Source of the DNA: Hofstenia miamia
Lineage: Eukaryota; Xenacoelomorpha; Acoela; Hofsteniidae
Reading direction: 5' to 3'
NCBI GenBank assembly: GCA_900660155.1
Contig: CABFPE010000121.1
Span: 602,861-666,860, forward strand
DNA: 64,000 nucleotides
Part shown: positions 22,969-36,364 of the stretch, in pieces
How the letters are laid out: each line of letters opens with the position of its first letter
Position numbering within the stretch: the first letter of the stretch is position 1
Notes under the pieces: generated by a model
Told to the model about the DNA's origin: nothing
Seen by the model: only the letters and a program-made list of their open reading frames with translations
Database searches by the model: none
Program-made: the position numbers and the translations under genes

Positions 22969-23149
22969 CTGAAACAATGTAACTCTGCTGAATGCGACGA
23001 CATTCTTCATTAATGAATAATATTTTATCAGATTTGAAATAGTCATTTCTCATAGCCAATTGGTTCAATCTGATGTTTGCCAAAATCAAAGGACCACTAG
23101 TGTTCAGGTGAACAATTTGATTCGTGGCTTCTTCATCATTGGAATTTAA
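22969..23149 (-). CDS. Exon candidate X, unrecognised
   Basis: A 181-bp block bounded by AG at its 5' side and a good donor (TTTCAG|GTATGG) reads NSNDEEATNQIVHL, GPLILANIRLNQLAM, YFKSDKILFINEECRRI and QQSYIVS, 60 codons without a stop. Composition is balanced, unlike chance frames in this AT-rich DNA. It ends in phase 1. The acceptor side lacks a strong pyrimidine tract. Family not recognised. Confidence 0.4.
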
Positions 23150-24390
23150 CTACTCGAAATCACGAAAGCGAAACACATGGACCCCCAGAAAGGAATTAAT
23201 ATTTTACAAATATAAAGTGGAATATACCTGATTTTGAGACTGCTATGTGTGAAACTCTTTCAGGCATGGATTATAGTTGTATTAATAGGAAACTAAAACT
23301 CAATACGACAGTATGTGTATTATAAATATATGTACAGTACTTAATGTCTTATTTAATAATACCCTTGATAACAAAATATAAAAGAATTAGTGTTTAACAA
23401 TCGTCAAATACGCCAAATTATATCATTTCGATATTGGGCCTTTGGCATAAATTGCTTTGTATATGCTGCTTTTTGAATTTACATGTACCTTGTAACTGTA
23501 ATTATTGTAAGATGCCTATTTAATACTATAAACTATTATTATACACAAATAATATCAAACATTATTTCTTCAAAACCAAACTTAAATGAATGACTATTAG
23601 TAGTCCCTAATTACATCATTTGGATGCACACGATTTTTTCTAGTGAGATTGTTAATGCGGCGACCCTAAATATCATATGCCCAATAGCCAAAGACTTATA
23701 TGATCGCTTCTAGTAGATTTAAATAATTTTTGCATTAAAATTTTAATAACACAAATATCATCAATGAAGTTCACGTAGTTAGTAAGCTTTAATCACTTTG
23801 ATTAGATCAATGAAATTCAAATTATAAGCAATCTTCCTGAAAGTCACATAGAAATGAATTGATAATTATTTATGGAAGATGAGTAGATTGCCAACTTTCA
23901 GGAAAATCTTAATAAAATTTTTGAAATATCAATAGCTTTATTTAAAATGGACAGAAAATATATTCTACTCAATATTTCTGAGCCATTTTAAAAAATTATA
24001 AACTGGTATTGTGAAGTGACAAATTTTTCTACAGATAACTGATGTTATGAACCTTCTATAATGTCTTGCACACATAACTACATGCTAAGTATAATTTCAT
24101 ATAGAAACTGTCCCAAATTCATACAGTCAATTCCAACTCGAAGCCTATCAAATTTCAAGCAGTATTCTTTCAGACCGGCAAAATGAAAATGTATATTCTC
24201 GAAAAAAAATTTTTGGAGAATAGTTATGACTTAATATTTTTATATAAATCAATTTTTTGTTAATATCAAGACAAATGATAAAAAAGTGTCTCCTCATAAA
24301 GCCAATATTGACCGGAAATTTCAATTAGGATCTTAATCACGAAATTTTTAAAATTTATTCAAGATTATGTAAAACTTAGACTGGCAATAT
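23150..24390. other. AT-rich stretch without supported gene
   Basis: One minus-strand frame near 24120-24190 (EYCLKFDRLRVGIDCMN) looks protein-like, but has no splice support. Confidence 0.4.
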
Positions 24391-24395
24391 TTTAG

Positions 24396-24812
24396 CAAGC
24401 TGAATCTTTTTTAACTCAAAACAGACAGAAAAATACAGTCGTTAATGGATCGAAAATGACTTGTTTAATGATTCGAATTAAAATAGATGGGTTTGGTTAT
24501 CTAGAAAATGTATATAGCATCACACATTTGTTAGAAGAGTTCGAAGCTTATGTTTGGACAACAAGAATGATCATCGTCAGCTTTTGCATTACTCCTGCCA
24601 GCTATACTGCTTAATATATTTATTAATACAAATCATTCTGATATTTCTAAAACACAGCATATATTAAGTAAAATATTTATATACTTCATGGGGAATAGAG
24701 CTAAGATAATATATAGGAAGCTCCAAGATTCATCGATGCTGCAGAGATTGTTTTATGCGTAATCCACGAATCATTGAGCTGCAAAAATTCAGTATTGCAA
24801 AGAGGGAATTAA
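24396..24812 (+). CDS. Weak two-exon candidate left of the satellite
   Basis: Exon 24396-24509 (acceptor ATATTTTAG, donor GAAAAT|GTATAT) and exon 24717-24812 (acceptor ATATATAG) are both in phase 0. The second reads APRFIDAAEIVLCVIHE and ends in TAA. Chance is a serious alternative, because the second block is also open in another frame. Confidence 0.2.
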
Positions 24813-24933
24813 GAAACATTGGTCCAGAATTTCAATTAATTATAAATTTTGCAAAATATTATAATTAGTTTTTGTAATGGTATATTTTTCCATGATCGAG
24901 AATAAGAAACAAGTCTCGTCATAGTCACCCCAG

Positions 24934-26698
24934 ACATGATGTGATCCAATACATAATGACATGATGTGATCCAATACATAATGACATGATGTGATCCAAT
25001 ACATAATGACATGATGTCATCCAATACATAATGACATGATGTCATCCAATACATAATGACATGATGTGATCCAATACATAATGACATGATGTGATCCAAT
25101 ACATAATGACATGATGTGATCCAATACATAATGACATGATGTGATCCAATACATAATGACATGATGTGATCCAATACATAATGACATGATGTGATCCAAT
25201 ACATAATGACATGATGTGATCCAATACATAATGACATGATGTGATCCAATACATAATGACATGATGTGATCCAATACATAATGACATGATGTGATCCAAT
25301 ACATAATGACATGATGTGATCCAATACATAATGACATGATGTGATCCAATACATAATGACATGATGTGATCCAATACATAATGACATGATGTGATCCAAT
25401 ACATAATGACATGATGTGATCCAATACATAATGACATGATGTGATCCAATACATAATGACATGATGTGATCCAATACATAATGACATGATGTGATCCAAT
25501 ACATAATGACATGATGTGATCCAATACATAATGACATGATGTGATCCAATACATAATGACATGATGTGATCCAATACATAATGACATGATGTGATCCAAT
25601 ACATAATGACATGATGTGATCCAATACATAATGACATGATGTGATCCAATACATAATGACATGATGTGATCCAATACATAATGACATGATGTGATCCAAT
25701 ACATAATGACATGATGTGATCCAATACATAATGACATGATGTGATCCAATACATAATGACATGATGTGATCCAATACATAATGACATGATGTGATCCAAT
25801 ACATAATGACATGATGTGATCCAATACATAATGACATGATGTGATCCAATACATAATGACATGATGTGATCCAATACATAATGACATGATGTGATCCAAT
25901 ACATAATGACATGATGTGATCCAATACATAATGACATGATGTGATCCAATACATAATGACATGATGTGATCCAATACATAATGACATGATGTGATCCAAT
26001 ACATAATGACATGATGTGATCCAATACATAATGACATGATGTGATCCAATACATAATGACATGATGTGATCCAATACATAATGACATGATGTGATCCAAT
26101 ACATAATGACATGATGTGATCCAATACATAATGACATGATGTGATCCAATACATAATGACATGATGTGATCCAATACATAATGACATGATGTGATCCAAT
26201 ACATAATGACATGATGTGATCCAATACATAATGACATGATGTGATCCAATACATAATGACATGATGTGATCCAATACATAATGACATGATGTGATCCAAT
26301 ACATAATGACATGATGTGATCCAATACATAATGACATGATGTGATCCAATACATAATGACATGATGTGATCCAATACATAATGACATGATGTGATCCAAT
26401 ACATAATGACATGATGTGATCCAATACATAATGACATGATGTGATCCAATACATAATGACATGATGTGATCCAATACATAATGACATGATGTGATCCAAT
26501 ACATAATGACATGATGTGATCCAATACATAATGACATGATGTGATCCAATACATAATGACATGATGTGATCCAATACATAATGACATGATGTGATCCAAT
26601 ACATAATGACATGATGTGATCCAATACATAATGACATGATGTCATCCAATACATAATGACATGATGTGATCCAATACATAATGACAGGATGGGATCCA
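24934..26698. repeat. 25-bp satellite array, about 70 units
   Basis: The unit is 25 bp, starting ACATGATGTGATCC and ending CATAATG, with about 70.6 copies. Internal units look identical. Variants are confined to the edges: G to C (GTCATCC) in units near 25014, 25039 and 26639, and a degenerate last unit (ACAGGATGGGATCC). All three minus-strand frames are open for about 550-600 codons, but only because one 75-nt, 25-residue cycle repeats. There is no gene here. Confidence 0.98.
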
Positions 26699-26928
26699 AA
26701 AAGCTCTGATGCGAAATGACTCGAACACGTTTGTTAAATTAGAAATATGAGTGCATTGCTCTACGATTGTATCTAGGACTAAAACTTTTAACATCAAATG
26801 AAACAATTTCTAACATGAATTATCATCTCCAGTGAAAATACTATCAGTCCCATAATTCAGTCCTTACCTTTATGACATTATTCATATGGTATGTCTCTTG
26901 TCTACCCTTCTCAAGGACGTGTGCTCAC

Positions 26929-27050
26929 CATTAAAAATGGATTTCCATAACATGGAATATAATGGGAAGACTGCACAGCTTGGCAGATATTTCAGACGTT
27001 TTCTAATGTCTACAACATTTTCAGTTCTAGGGATACCCAGTGATGAAAAT
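26929..27050 (-). CDS. Exon candidate Z, unrecognised
   Basis: A 122-bp block with a strong donor (TTTAATG|GTGAGC) and an AG acceptor reads FSSLGIPRTENVVDIRK, KYLPSCAVFPLYSMLWK and SIFN. It ends in phase 1. It could be an upstream exon of the same minus-strand gene as X and Y, with the satellite inside an intron, but the phases require at least one more exon between Z and X. Family not recognised. Confidence 0.35.
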
Positions 27051-27089
27051 CTATATACTATTTAACCCTATTTGCGATAGGGGGTGATT

Positions 27090-28230
27090 CCTCCTCTTCT
27101 GACATTTACTTTTATAATATGAGAAGAATTCTGAAATATTTGAAGTTAGTATTGTTAACAATATTTAAAAAATCGTGTTTTTTCCAATTACATTTTTTGC
27201 ATGAAGCCTTTACATTTGCTTTAAATTAAAAGGCCTCCCATAAAATTTTGCCTATTGCGAAATCCCAAAACTTCAAAAATATCATGAATTTTTCTCTACT
27301 TGAGAGTGATGAGGTTATCACCTATCGGAAGGCCTCCTTTTATAGAGAAAAGATTGTTTTTGTGACGACAACTCTTTATGGGAAATATTCAGTAGAAAAA
27401 AAAAGTGGATTGAATCTATCCCCCTTAGGAATTCAACAAAAAAATAACATGTGGCAAATAGGCTTAGGTAAATATTAACTATAAAAATATTACATCTTCA
27501 AATATTAAATTATATCTATAATATAAGTTAAAACAAAAGTAGCGGAGTGCAATAGCTAGTTGAATAGACCTGAATTTGCAGAAGAATAATATAATATTGT
27601 TTTTATTCTAACTACACAGGAAAATTGTATAGAAATACAATTGTAGAGTTCAAAATGATTTCTGCGCTCTCACCACCTCCACATTTTCAGGAAAAGTAAA
27701 TCAATTTCGGAAAAAGTAATATCGAATTCAGAAAAAGTAGAATACAATACATAACGTTCAGAATCTTCAAGTTTTTATAAGCTAAGTCACGACGAAGGCA
27801 TACAAGATATTAAAAGAGCGGATTTATAGATCCCCCTCCTCTCCAAGAAATTCAATTTTCCATTAAGTAGGAGCGTAGCCCCTCCAAATAATTTCTGCCT
27901 CGGACATACTCTTGGAAAGCATCCTACTGCTTTTCAACATCTTGTCACCCTTGAACGCTTTGTGCAATTTGAAGACTCGACATGTTGCCAACTTGACAAC
28001 ATTGCTTTATTTCTACAGATCTGCTGGAGTTTAGTGAAAGTCTCTGTCGAGGTTCTTCCAAATAAACATAGAATTTCACATTGATTTGTTGATCAATGTC
28101 TTTTGTGTTACCACAGAAAATAACACCAAAATATTTTAATTTTCTTCTTAATGATGCTTTCCGTGTACCTAAGGAGCACGTGAGTATATAATATACTTTA
28201 TGTGCATTACCACGATTTTCAATAATGAGA
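27090..28230. other. AT-rich stretch without supported gene
   Basis: A short imperfect tandem (GGAAAAAGTA-type units, about 21 bp, three copies) lies at 27690-27735. A GGAGCGTAGCCCCTCC patch at 27868 resembles the repeat at 34275. No gene seen. Confidence 0.5.
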
Positions 28231-28234
28231 TTTT

Positions 28235-28900
28235 AGATAATACTACTAATAATAATAATTATTATTTTTATTTTTAAAATCCTCTGTATACATAATTACT
28301 GTAGAAATAAAGTGATAAGCACTTAAGATTTTACAAATAGTTTTTTTCTGGTTCAATGACTAAGCTTGGTTGTTGGAATTGATTGAATTCTTTGTTAATT
28401 TAAATAGTTGATTTGTCTTGGCTTCAAATACATTTCTTTTAAAGTCTTGAATTAATTTTTTTTCTTTAAATTGAGGTGGTAATTCATTCCATAAGTCAAT
28501 TCAAAAATTTGTAAATGAGTTCTTCATCATATTTTTCCTAAATTTAAGTTTTTTATAAGAATTTGTTATTAAATGTATTTTAGTTGGTATTTTGTTTCTT
28601 GTCTTCAATTTGAAAAATATTTCTAGAGATCTTAGTATTTGTAGATATCCTAATAAAATAAGTAGTTATCTTCTTTGATTGTAGTTTGATTTTTTCTTTC
28701 ACAGATGATATTGATACTTCAATTAAAAATTCTTTCTCGTTTGATCTTCACTCTTTTATAGAGAGTTGTTAATAAACAGGCTGAATATATATAATGTAGC
28801 AATATTGATTTGTATTAATTGTTGAGGAGAAGAACACGTTTCCAAAATATAATTTTTGGTGTTACAAGAATTTCTTTTTCTAAAAAAAAATGCATTGATA
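28235..28900 (-). mobile_element. LINE 3' end with RT C-terminus
   Basis: The minus strand reads FRKNMMKNSFTNF, then IDLWNELPPQFKEKKLIQDF. This matches the conserved end of LINE reverse transcriptase ORFs (LWN-x-LP, then SF/DFK). A 3' UTR follows, ending in an (AAT)n-type tail at about 28235-28260. Stops upstream show it is inactive and 5' truncated. Confidence 0.8.
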
Positions 28901-31878
28901 CTCCAATTGAAAATTTGTGTAGGTAAAGTGTGCTGTAATATTTCGTTTTTTCATTCATATTCAAGTTTCCCAATTAATAAAAATATAATTTCATGTGGTT
29001 TTCCAACAGTTAAAAATATATAAAGCATTTTCGAATAATGTATTTCAAGATTTATGTAAGCATCGTTTCTATGCAAATTATTAAATCATATCATAAGCTA
29101 GCCTAAATTGGTCGATTGCTTGCGATAAACTTTCATGTATCAATCTGAAATTTGTACAATTGTTCTAGGTTAGCATCCAACTAAATTCTATTGCATAATT
29201 CAAATCATGCAGCCATTGCGAATAAGATATTTATTTTTGTTTCCAACCATAGAACCACAGTTTTAGGGATTTACTGCACTGATCCCATCATTTTCACTGC
29301 TGTCAAATTTGTCCTTAAGAATATTTATGTCTCAAACATATACTATTTTCATTTAATCTAAGGAATAACATAACTTATTACGCATTTCAATATTTCAATA
29401 TTTTATACATATACAAAATGCAAGCAAATAATGATCTTGCATCAAATAAAAAATCATTTTATTGTTTCATAGCCATCTAGTGGCAGAATAATGCATTTAA
29501 TATTATTGAAACCGAATATAATTTGTGTTCAATTTTCAATTAACCGAAATTTTACTGATTATTAATGAAGAAGTTATATTGCGTAATGCTGTTTCTTTAA
29601 AGTTTCTAATGATAATTTTGCTAAATTTCATGTAATTATATTAAAATTTTAACTATTCTCTTTTTAAATACATAAATATTACTTCATAAAATTTGACGTT
29701 GAGCTATAAAATCAAGATATAAAACAGTGATTCTTAGAGAGAGAAGAATAATTGCAAGTCATTGTAAAATTATTACTATTTTAAATTGATGAATGTAACT
29801 ACATTAACTAATCAAAAATTCGAAATGTATCTTTTTCATAGTACTAATATTCAGTTTGCACATACATGCACAATTAACTTACATTAAAAAATATGACAAA
29901 GATAGTAATAGTGAAGTCGACTTTATAAGGTTTGGAATATAAATCAAATTAGCACACATCATAAGGTATAGTAAATATAATTGGACATTTAAACAATTCC
30001 AAGTCTATCGATATCTCACGAAAGCAATCTTAGGAATCTCAACATATGTGGGATATCGATTTTTGAAAATAAAGCTTTGTCTTAATTACTAATTTTGGAA
30101 ATTTTTCATTAAATAAACTTAATAAAATTTTATAAATTTAATCTAAGGACTAAACTAGGAGTTTTATGTAAATATTATTATCAAAATTTACAAGTTTAGT
30201 TTATTTATATAAACTTTTAATTTTCCACAGGCTTGTGTTTTGTAATTTTTTTTAAGTGTCTTCGTGTCTTTTTTTGTTTTTTTTAAAGTGTTTTTACTGC
30301 ATTTGTAGCTTAGTTTTGTCATTTTATGTAGATTATAGTTGTTGTGTTAACAGAAATTGTAAATTTTGTACATATTGTATATAATTTATAATTTGTAAAT
30401 ATGACAAGTTCTACTGAATGGACAAGACATTGAAATAAAGCTATTGAACAATTAAAAACTTTCGCAAGTTTCTAACTAACAAGATCGATCCTCTTCAAAG
30501 CAGTCACATTAACATCAAGTGAATCTCTATCGTAAAAATACTTGAAGTTGTTAACATTTTGTACACTTAGAATCCTTAAGTAAAAGTACATCTTCATAAC
30601 TCATGGAGTAAGAACTACTTCATATTATGGTTGAACATAAGTATTGAAATATACATTAGCTACAGATGCACCAACTAATTATTTCAATTTTAAATTCGGC
30701 ACACTTTTTGGTAAATACGTATGCTGTATTGACCTGCAAACAAATGCAACTTGTCGTGATTTTAAATTGATTTAATTTGGTAAAACGCAAATCTAGTAGC
30801 AATGTACAAAATATAGAATATACTACTATCATTAATATTTAGGTCAATATTCATGTTTTTCGATGCTATAACAGTCTATATACTAGTCTTGAAATATAAA
30901 AAATATTTAATTAGGATAAAAACATATCAACAAATTTCTATTTTTAAATAATTTATAGCAATTGGAAAACATAATATTTTTTCTGAAAAAATTATATCCA
31001 GATTTTAAAGAATTTTGTCCATTTTTTAAACAAGGATAACCTGTTGTATTCTTAGTTATTAACCTGACTAATCTGTCCGGATTATTCTATCCCGATGCCC
31101 ACCTTTAATTACAATAGTGTTAAATCCATTCTATTTTTCGCAATCTTTCAACAAATAATTTTTCTTTGACTTCAGAAAGTAATTGTAATTCTACAATATT
31201 TACTACAGTAATGGTACGGTAGACTAACGCTTACAAGAATCATATATTTGGTATAAGATCGTGTCATCCGATGCAGTGGAATATCCTAGAAGTTACCAAT
31301 GCCATAATTGCAAACTATGTCAAAAAAGAGCAAATATTAGATTCTCTTAAAGCTGGAAGTGATACTCGACCTTGAACTGAGTTTCATGACCGTCAATTTC
31401 ATTTCAAGAATGTATCCAGAATCATTGAATTGATGACATTTCTGAGAACATTCACAAGATTCTTGAAGAGATGTAGTTTGCATCAAAGCCAATAACACAT
31501 CTTGTAACAGCTGAATATTATCTCAAGTCCTAGTTGTGTAAATCATGGGTTACAGACAGCAAGCTCTTCTGGTCATTAAATGAGGAAGTCATCAAGCAGT
31601 TGAATTTTAAGTATTTCAAAAGCATCTCTGCACTATATTTCAAATTTCTTGCATTCATGGCGTAATTAAGAGTTCAAGCCGGACACAAATGTCTCCACAA
31701 TGTCATATTAATGCTGGATTTTTTAACTCAAAAGTGTATACTAGAATTATACAATTTTGATAAATTATTTATGATTTTGTGTTTATCCAATTCACTAAGC
31801 TCTGAAATTTATTAACATTAATGTGTACCAGGTGGTACGCAGCTATACAGTGTTAATAACAAGCAAACAAGCTTTTTT
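28901..31878. other. AT-rich stretch without supported gene
   Basis: The T-rich segment 30225-30450 ending GAAATAAAGCTATTG looks like a 3' UTR end on the plus strand, but no coding sequence leads into it. The slightly GC-richer block 31290-31700 has stops in all frames. Confidence 0.5.
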
Positions 31879-31886
31879 ATATTTTT

Positions 31887-32261
31887 CAGACTTGCCAACG
31901 AGCCGTCATTTCTAAGCTTGGCTCGACTCGGCTTGGCTCGCTTAAATTTTGAGTAAGTTCATCTCGGCTCGGCTGGCCACAGAAAATCTTTCAATGAGGC
32001 TCATTTCAGCTCGGTATTTTTTTAAAAAATATTGTGTTCTCAGAATTGTATCCTATTATTTAATAAACATTTCTAAAATATGATTATAAGTAAAGAATAT
32101 TGAATGAAAAAATAAGAGAAATCTGCATAATCAAATTAACAAGCAGCAATATAAATTTGGTTTGCTTAAAACCGCTCGTTTTGGGCTCGTTGTATATACA
32201 ATACAATGTTCAAGCTAGGTTCGGCTCGGCTAGTTAGAAGCTCGGCTCATTGACAAGTCTG
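31887..32261 (+). mobile_element. Complete GCTCG hAT-type MITE, copy B (375 bp)
   Basis: Ends CAGACTTGCCAACGAGCC and TTGACAAGTCTG, with a perfect 8-bp duplication ATATTTTT on each side (31879-31886 and 32262-32269). Subterminal GGCTCG runs. Noncoding. Confidence 0.93.
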
Positions 32262-32984
32262 ATATTTTTCAAATAGGCTCAAAAATAGAATTTCTCCCAA
32301 CGATGAAATTTTGCTTATGGGAATAGGTACCAAACTAAAATAGGTGAATGATTAATCTCATAAGTCACCCTTTTATCCCCCAAGTATCATACATCTTTGG
32401 TCAAAACCTATGAGACCCTTCTAAAGTTGCTAAGTTTTGAACAAATTAAAAGTTGCCAATATTCCAAATACATCTTCGAAAAACAAGATTTCAATGAATG
32501 TAGGGTTTGCCTAAGTCTTACCAGCACTGACTACCTACTCTATGAAATAAAGACAGAATAATCAAAAATTGGAATTTCATAGATATATTATCACCGCTTT
32601 ATCATTCGACGCTGTTTATTGAGGGAGTATAATTAACAAATAAACTAAACCTTTGTTTTTATTTCATTTTTCCTATGACTTTGTGCAAAATTTTAGCAAA
32701 GATTTAATTGTAATTTACAATTGAAAAATTATGCTGCTGCTATTTGGCTTTCCAATTTCGTCACCCACTTCTCATGGGAATTACTTTGGCTTCTATTTCC
32801 CATGAATTTCTCAAGAGAACTCATTCCCATTAGCATGCATAAAATTAAGTTATCGAATTTTGAACTTAGCAAGGTTGTTGACCGGGTTATATCCGAGAAA
32901 TGAAAGAGTATTCAATGGATTAAAAATACATCCAACTATTTTTATATGTAAGACTTTCCAACTAAAAATGGTAGACCATTGGAT

Positions 32985-33250
32985 TAATAATAATAATAAT
33001 AATAATAATATTTATTTAATTCTTTTGTTTTTTTACAAATCAAGTGATTAACACTTATGAAGAATTAAAACAATAAATATAAATTAACTTTGTTCTGAAA
33101 AAATACTTTGTCTTGGTTTCAAAAGTTTATTGTCCTTGATGGTATAAATAGTTGGTTTTCATTGTTCAATAGCTTTGTTATAGCTTATAGACTTTGTCCT
33201 ATAATTTGATTAGATCTCTTTAGCATTTATCGTATTTAATAAAAATATTT
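32985..33250 (-). mobile_element. LINE 3' end fragment
   Basis: An (AAT)n run (32985-33010) is followed by a segment sharing GATTAACACTTAT and CTTGGTTTC with the LINE tails at 28.3 and 61.6 kb. Coding part too decayed to read. Confidence 0.55.
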
Positions 33251-33346
33251 TTCGAGTAAATTTTAGATTTAGATAAGAATTACTAAGGTACAAAACTCAA
33301 GGAACAAAAATTTACTATACATAGGTATTAGTTATACATGCAAATA

Positions 33347-33672
33347 TGGGTCATTATTTACATAATGAAGTTTGCTTGTCTCTTTCGTTACGTTAACATT
33401 GCATCACACATTCAAAGTTGTAGCCTCTCTACAACTGCAAATCTATTGCTAAAATTATTTTCTTAAAAAATTTGGCCAATAGAAAATAATTGATTTTAGC
33501 AATAGCTACAAATCTGCATGTGTGATGCAATGCATAGATAGTTAGCAGTAAGGAAGCTAGTACATAATTTGTGCACTGATAATGGTTTTTTTGCTTAAAT
33601 GTAAATTTACAGACATTCAATGTTAACGTAACAAAAGAGACAAGCAAACTTTATTATTTAAATAATGACCCA
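33347..33672. mobile_element. Fold-back MITE, 326 bp, TA target
   Basis: Nearly palindromic: the first 56 or so bases, beginning TGGGTCATTATTTA, return inverted at the other end with few mismatches. Inner parts (GCAATAG, ACAAATCTGCA) also pair. TA flanks both ends (33345-33346 and 33673-33674), as for Tc1/mariner-type insertion. Noncoding. Confidence 0.85.
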
Positions 33673-33679
33673 TATATCG

Positions 33680-34260
33680 CGATGAGAAAACGAAATTTTA
33701 TAACTTTCAACATGAAAACTTTCCCCTGAACATTCGGCTTTTACAGATTGGTCTTATGTAACATTTATGTATATGCTATTGAAAAAAAATTTTTTTTATT
33801 TTTTAGGAAAAGGTAAGACATAACTACAAACTTAGTTTTCAAACACCTTTATCAATTCTGGTATCAAAATCATAACATCTCTCAAATTATAAATTTTCTA
33901 TACAGTTTATATATTAGTTTTACTAAGGTGTATTTCTGTGAATAGAAACCATTACTTTCAGGTTCTTCACGTCTTTATAAGTAATTTACATGTAGTTATA
34001 AATGCTTATAAAGTTTTTCGAAAACTATAAAAATTTTTAGTGAAGTTCTTGACTGTTTAAAGTTAACATATATTTGTGGACACTGATGTGTAAAAAATTA
34101 AATCTCTGACAACATTTATATGTATTTAATTTATCATGAACTAATGATCATGTGAATACTTTCGATATACATCAATTGTGTTTTTTAGCTACTTCTAGAA
34201 GCATATACCTACAATTGAATAGACATTGAGAAATTGAAGCGTTTAACTTCAATGGCAAAA
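33680..34260. other. AT-rich stretch, nothing recognised
   Basis: No coding signal or repeat family seen. Confidence 0.5.
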
Positions 34261-34270
34261 GGCTTGCCAA

Positions 34271-34720
34271 CAGGAGCGTACGCAGGATTTTCTGAAGGGG
34301 GGGACATTATCGTCATTAACCAATGCGAGGCGAAGCCCCGCGAAAATTTTTGAAAATTTTGAGATATTAGACCCTAAAAATGCATTTCACGACCCTCGAT
34401 TTTAAATTTTTCAATATTTTACGAAAAATTTTTTGATTTAACCAGTCAAAATCAAATTTGGAAACCTGACGGGGGGACATTCCACCCATCATTGAAAATG
34501 TATACCACACAAGCCACTTCTGCTCAGTCAGAAAGAGATTGTAGTCAAATTGGACTTAGTGCTACAGCCAAAAATCAATGTGTTGAAATAGATCAATGAA
34601 TTTTGAAGGAGCCGAAAACGGGCTACAAAAGTTCCAACACGGACCGAAAACGGGTTTGAAATAACGGGCCGGGCTGAAAAAAATTTCGGGCCGTGTCCAT
34701 CTCTGGGAGAGCTTATTTAA
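34271..34720. repeat. GC-rich repeat cluster (GGAGCGTACGCAGG and CGGGCC types)
   Basis: 34271-34490 starts CAGGAGCGTACGCAGGATTT and includes G-runs and AATTTTTGAAAATTTT. 34590-34715 has repeated AAACGGG units ending CGGGCCGTGTCCATCTCTG. Both stand out from the AT background and look like nonautonomous element ends. Partners not identified. Confidence 0.45.
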
Positions 34721-34799
34721 ATGGAAGCTGCACTTTAATGGAAGATAATACCAAATCCACACACCTCGCATTTCGAAGAACTCATTGGACTTACTAACA

Positions 34800-36110
34800 A
34801 TTCCGGATACTCAATATATAGATTCAGTTAAGTTAAGCTTTTTATAAGTGACGTTGACTAGGGCCTGTTGGTAAAGAATATTCTACTGAAACTAAGAACT
34901 AAAGTATTGAACGAACTATTTTTCAAAGTAATTCTTAAAATAAGTAATGGCCTCAAAATTGCTAAAAAGTAGCAATAAATCATATTTTTATGTAATATAT
35001 TTTTAGCAACTGCTGTTTTTAAAGTTATTTAAACTCCATTACAATAAAATACAAAAAAACCTTCAAAAATTAATTTAGGAAAATATATCAAAATATTTTT
35101 TCATTTTTAGCCAATCCATTTTGAATTTTTTTAGGGATTAAGTGTTCAGTTTTTTATAATATTATATTTAATATATTCACAATTGTACATGAAATAAATA
35201 TATTGTTAGTATCGCCATTGATAATCAAGTAAGTAAATATTAAAAGCAAGTGTAATTCAATATGTGTATTGTGTAAAAAACTGACTGCAAAAAGTGATTT
35301 GACAAAAACAGGGATGAATGCATATGTACTTAAATAAGAAAATAATATGCAATAATTTGCAATAGTTGGCATTTTTATGTATATACTGCATATAAGTTAC
35401 CCAATATCAAAAGCAAGATAATAAAAAATCAAGGTATATATAATAAATTGCTTTTTAGTTATATTAGCAGAATACATTAAAAATTTTAATCAAACTATGT
35501 GGCTACATTATGATTGATTTTCTTATTAAATATTGATTCAATTTTTGGATGAACTTGAAAATGACATTTACATACAGATAACAATCAATATATTATTTGT
35601 CAGCAAAACAGATTTATTCGAACAGCAGTAAATTTCCTTAGGATTAACAGAACTTATTTATATTCTTCGTAAAATTGTTTGCTTAGTAAGAAATTATGTT
35701 CTATGAAAAAAAGTTCCATTCAAATTTTGCCATTAAACAATTTAATATCATTTGGTAGCAATAGTTTACAAATACAATTCTCTTTCGTATTTAGTCCAAA
35801 ATTATTTCAATATTTTTCTGAATCCATAAAAATATTAACGAAATCTCTATTAAATTTTGCGAAAAATAAAATTATTTTTTATATTTATGAGTATATTCAT
35901 ACAAAATTGATGGCAATATATTTCTTAGAAAATGAAAAAATTTTGTTGATATCACAAAAATTGAAAACATCTACAGAATAATAATAATTTAGAGAAAACT
36001 ATTTCAAGAATCCAAAAAAAAGAAAAAGGCCGGAGGCCAACAAAAAATGAAACATAATATTAATATTTTAATTTAGCTGTCTGTGGATTGTTCAAGTTTG
36101 TATGGTGTCC
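34800..36110. other. AT-rich stretch without supported gene
   Basis: Long frames here (for example 35679-35981) are built from Ile, Leu, Phe and Lys codons as expected for AT-rich noise. No homology. Confidence 0.5.
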
Positions 36111-36118
36111 ATAAATTT

Positions 36119-36230
36119 GTTATTATTTATTATTTTAGGTTTTTATAAATAATTGATTAACACTTATAAACAATTAAAGAAAATATATAAATTGTACAAA
36201 TTCATTTGATTATAAAAATATAAAAATCTT
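36119..36230 (-). mobile_element. LINE 3' tail fragment
   Basis: TTATTATTTATTATTTTAGG followed by GATTAACACTTATAAAC, the tail shared with the 28.3, 33.0 and 61.6 kb copies. Confidence 0.5.
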
Positions 36231-36364
36231 TTGTATCTTGCTTTTGCCTGGAATATGCGAGAACTTTAAGTATTAAGTTGGTGCTACTGATCCAGAAATG
36301 CACCGACTTTTTAAGATCAACTTACAGCATTCAACAATGATATCCCTGAATTTAAAAAAGAAAC

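Noticed and set aside
24836-26699. Minus-strand frames of 545-597 codons
   Set aside because: They are translations of the 25-bp satellite. All three frames give the same repeating peptide.
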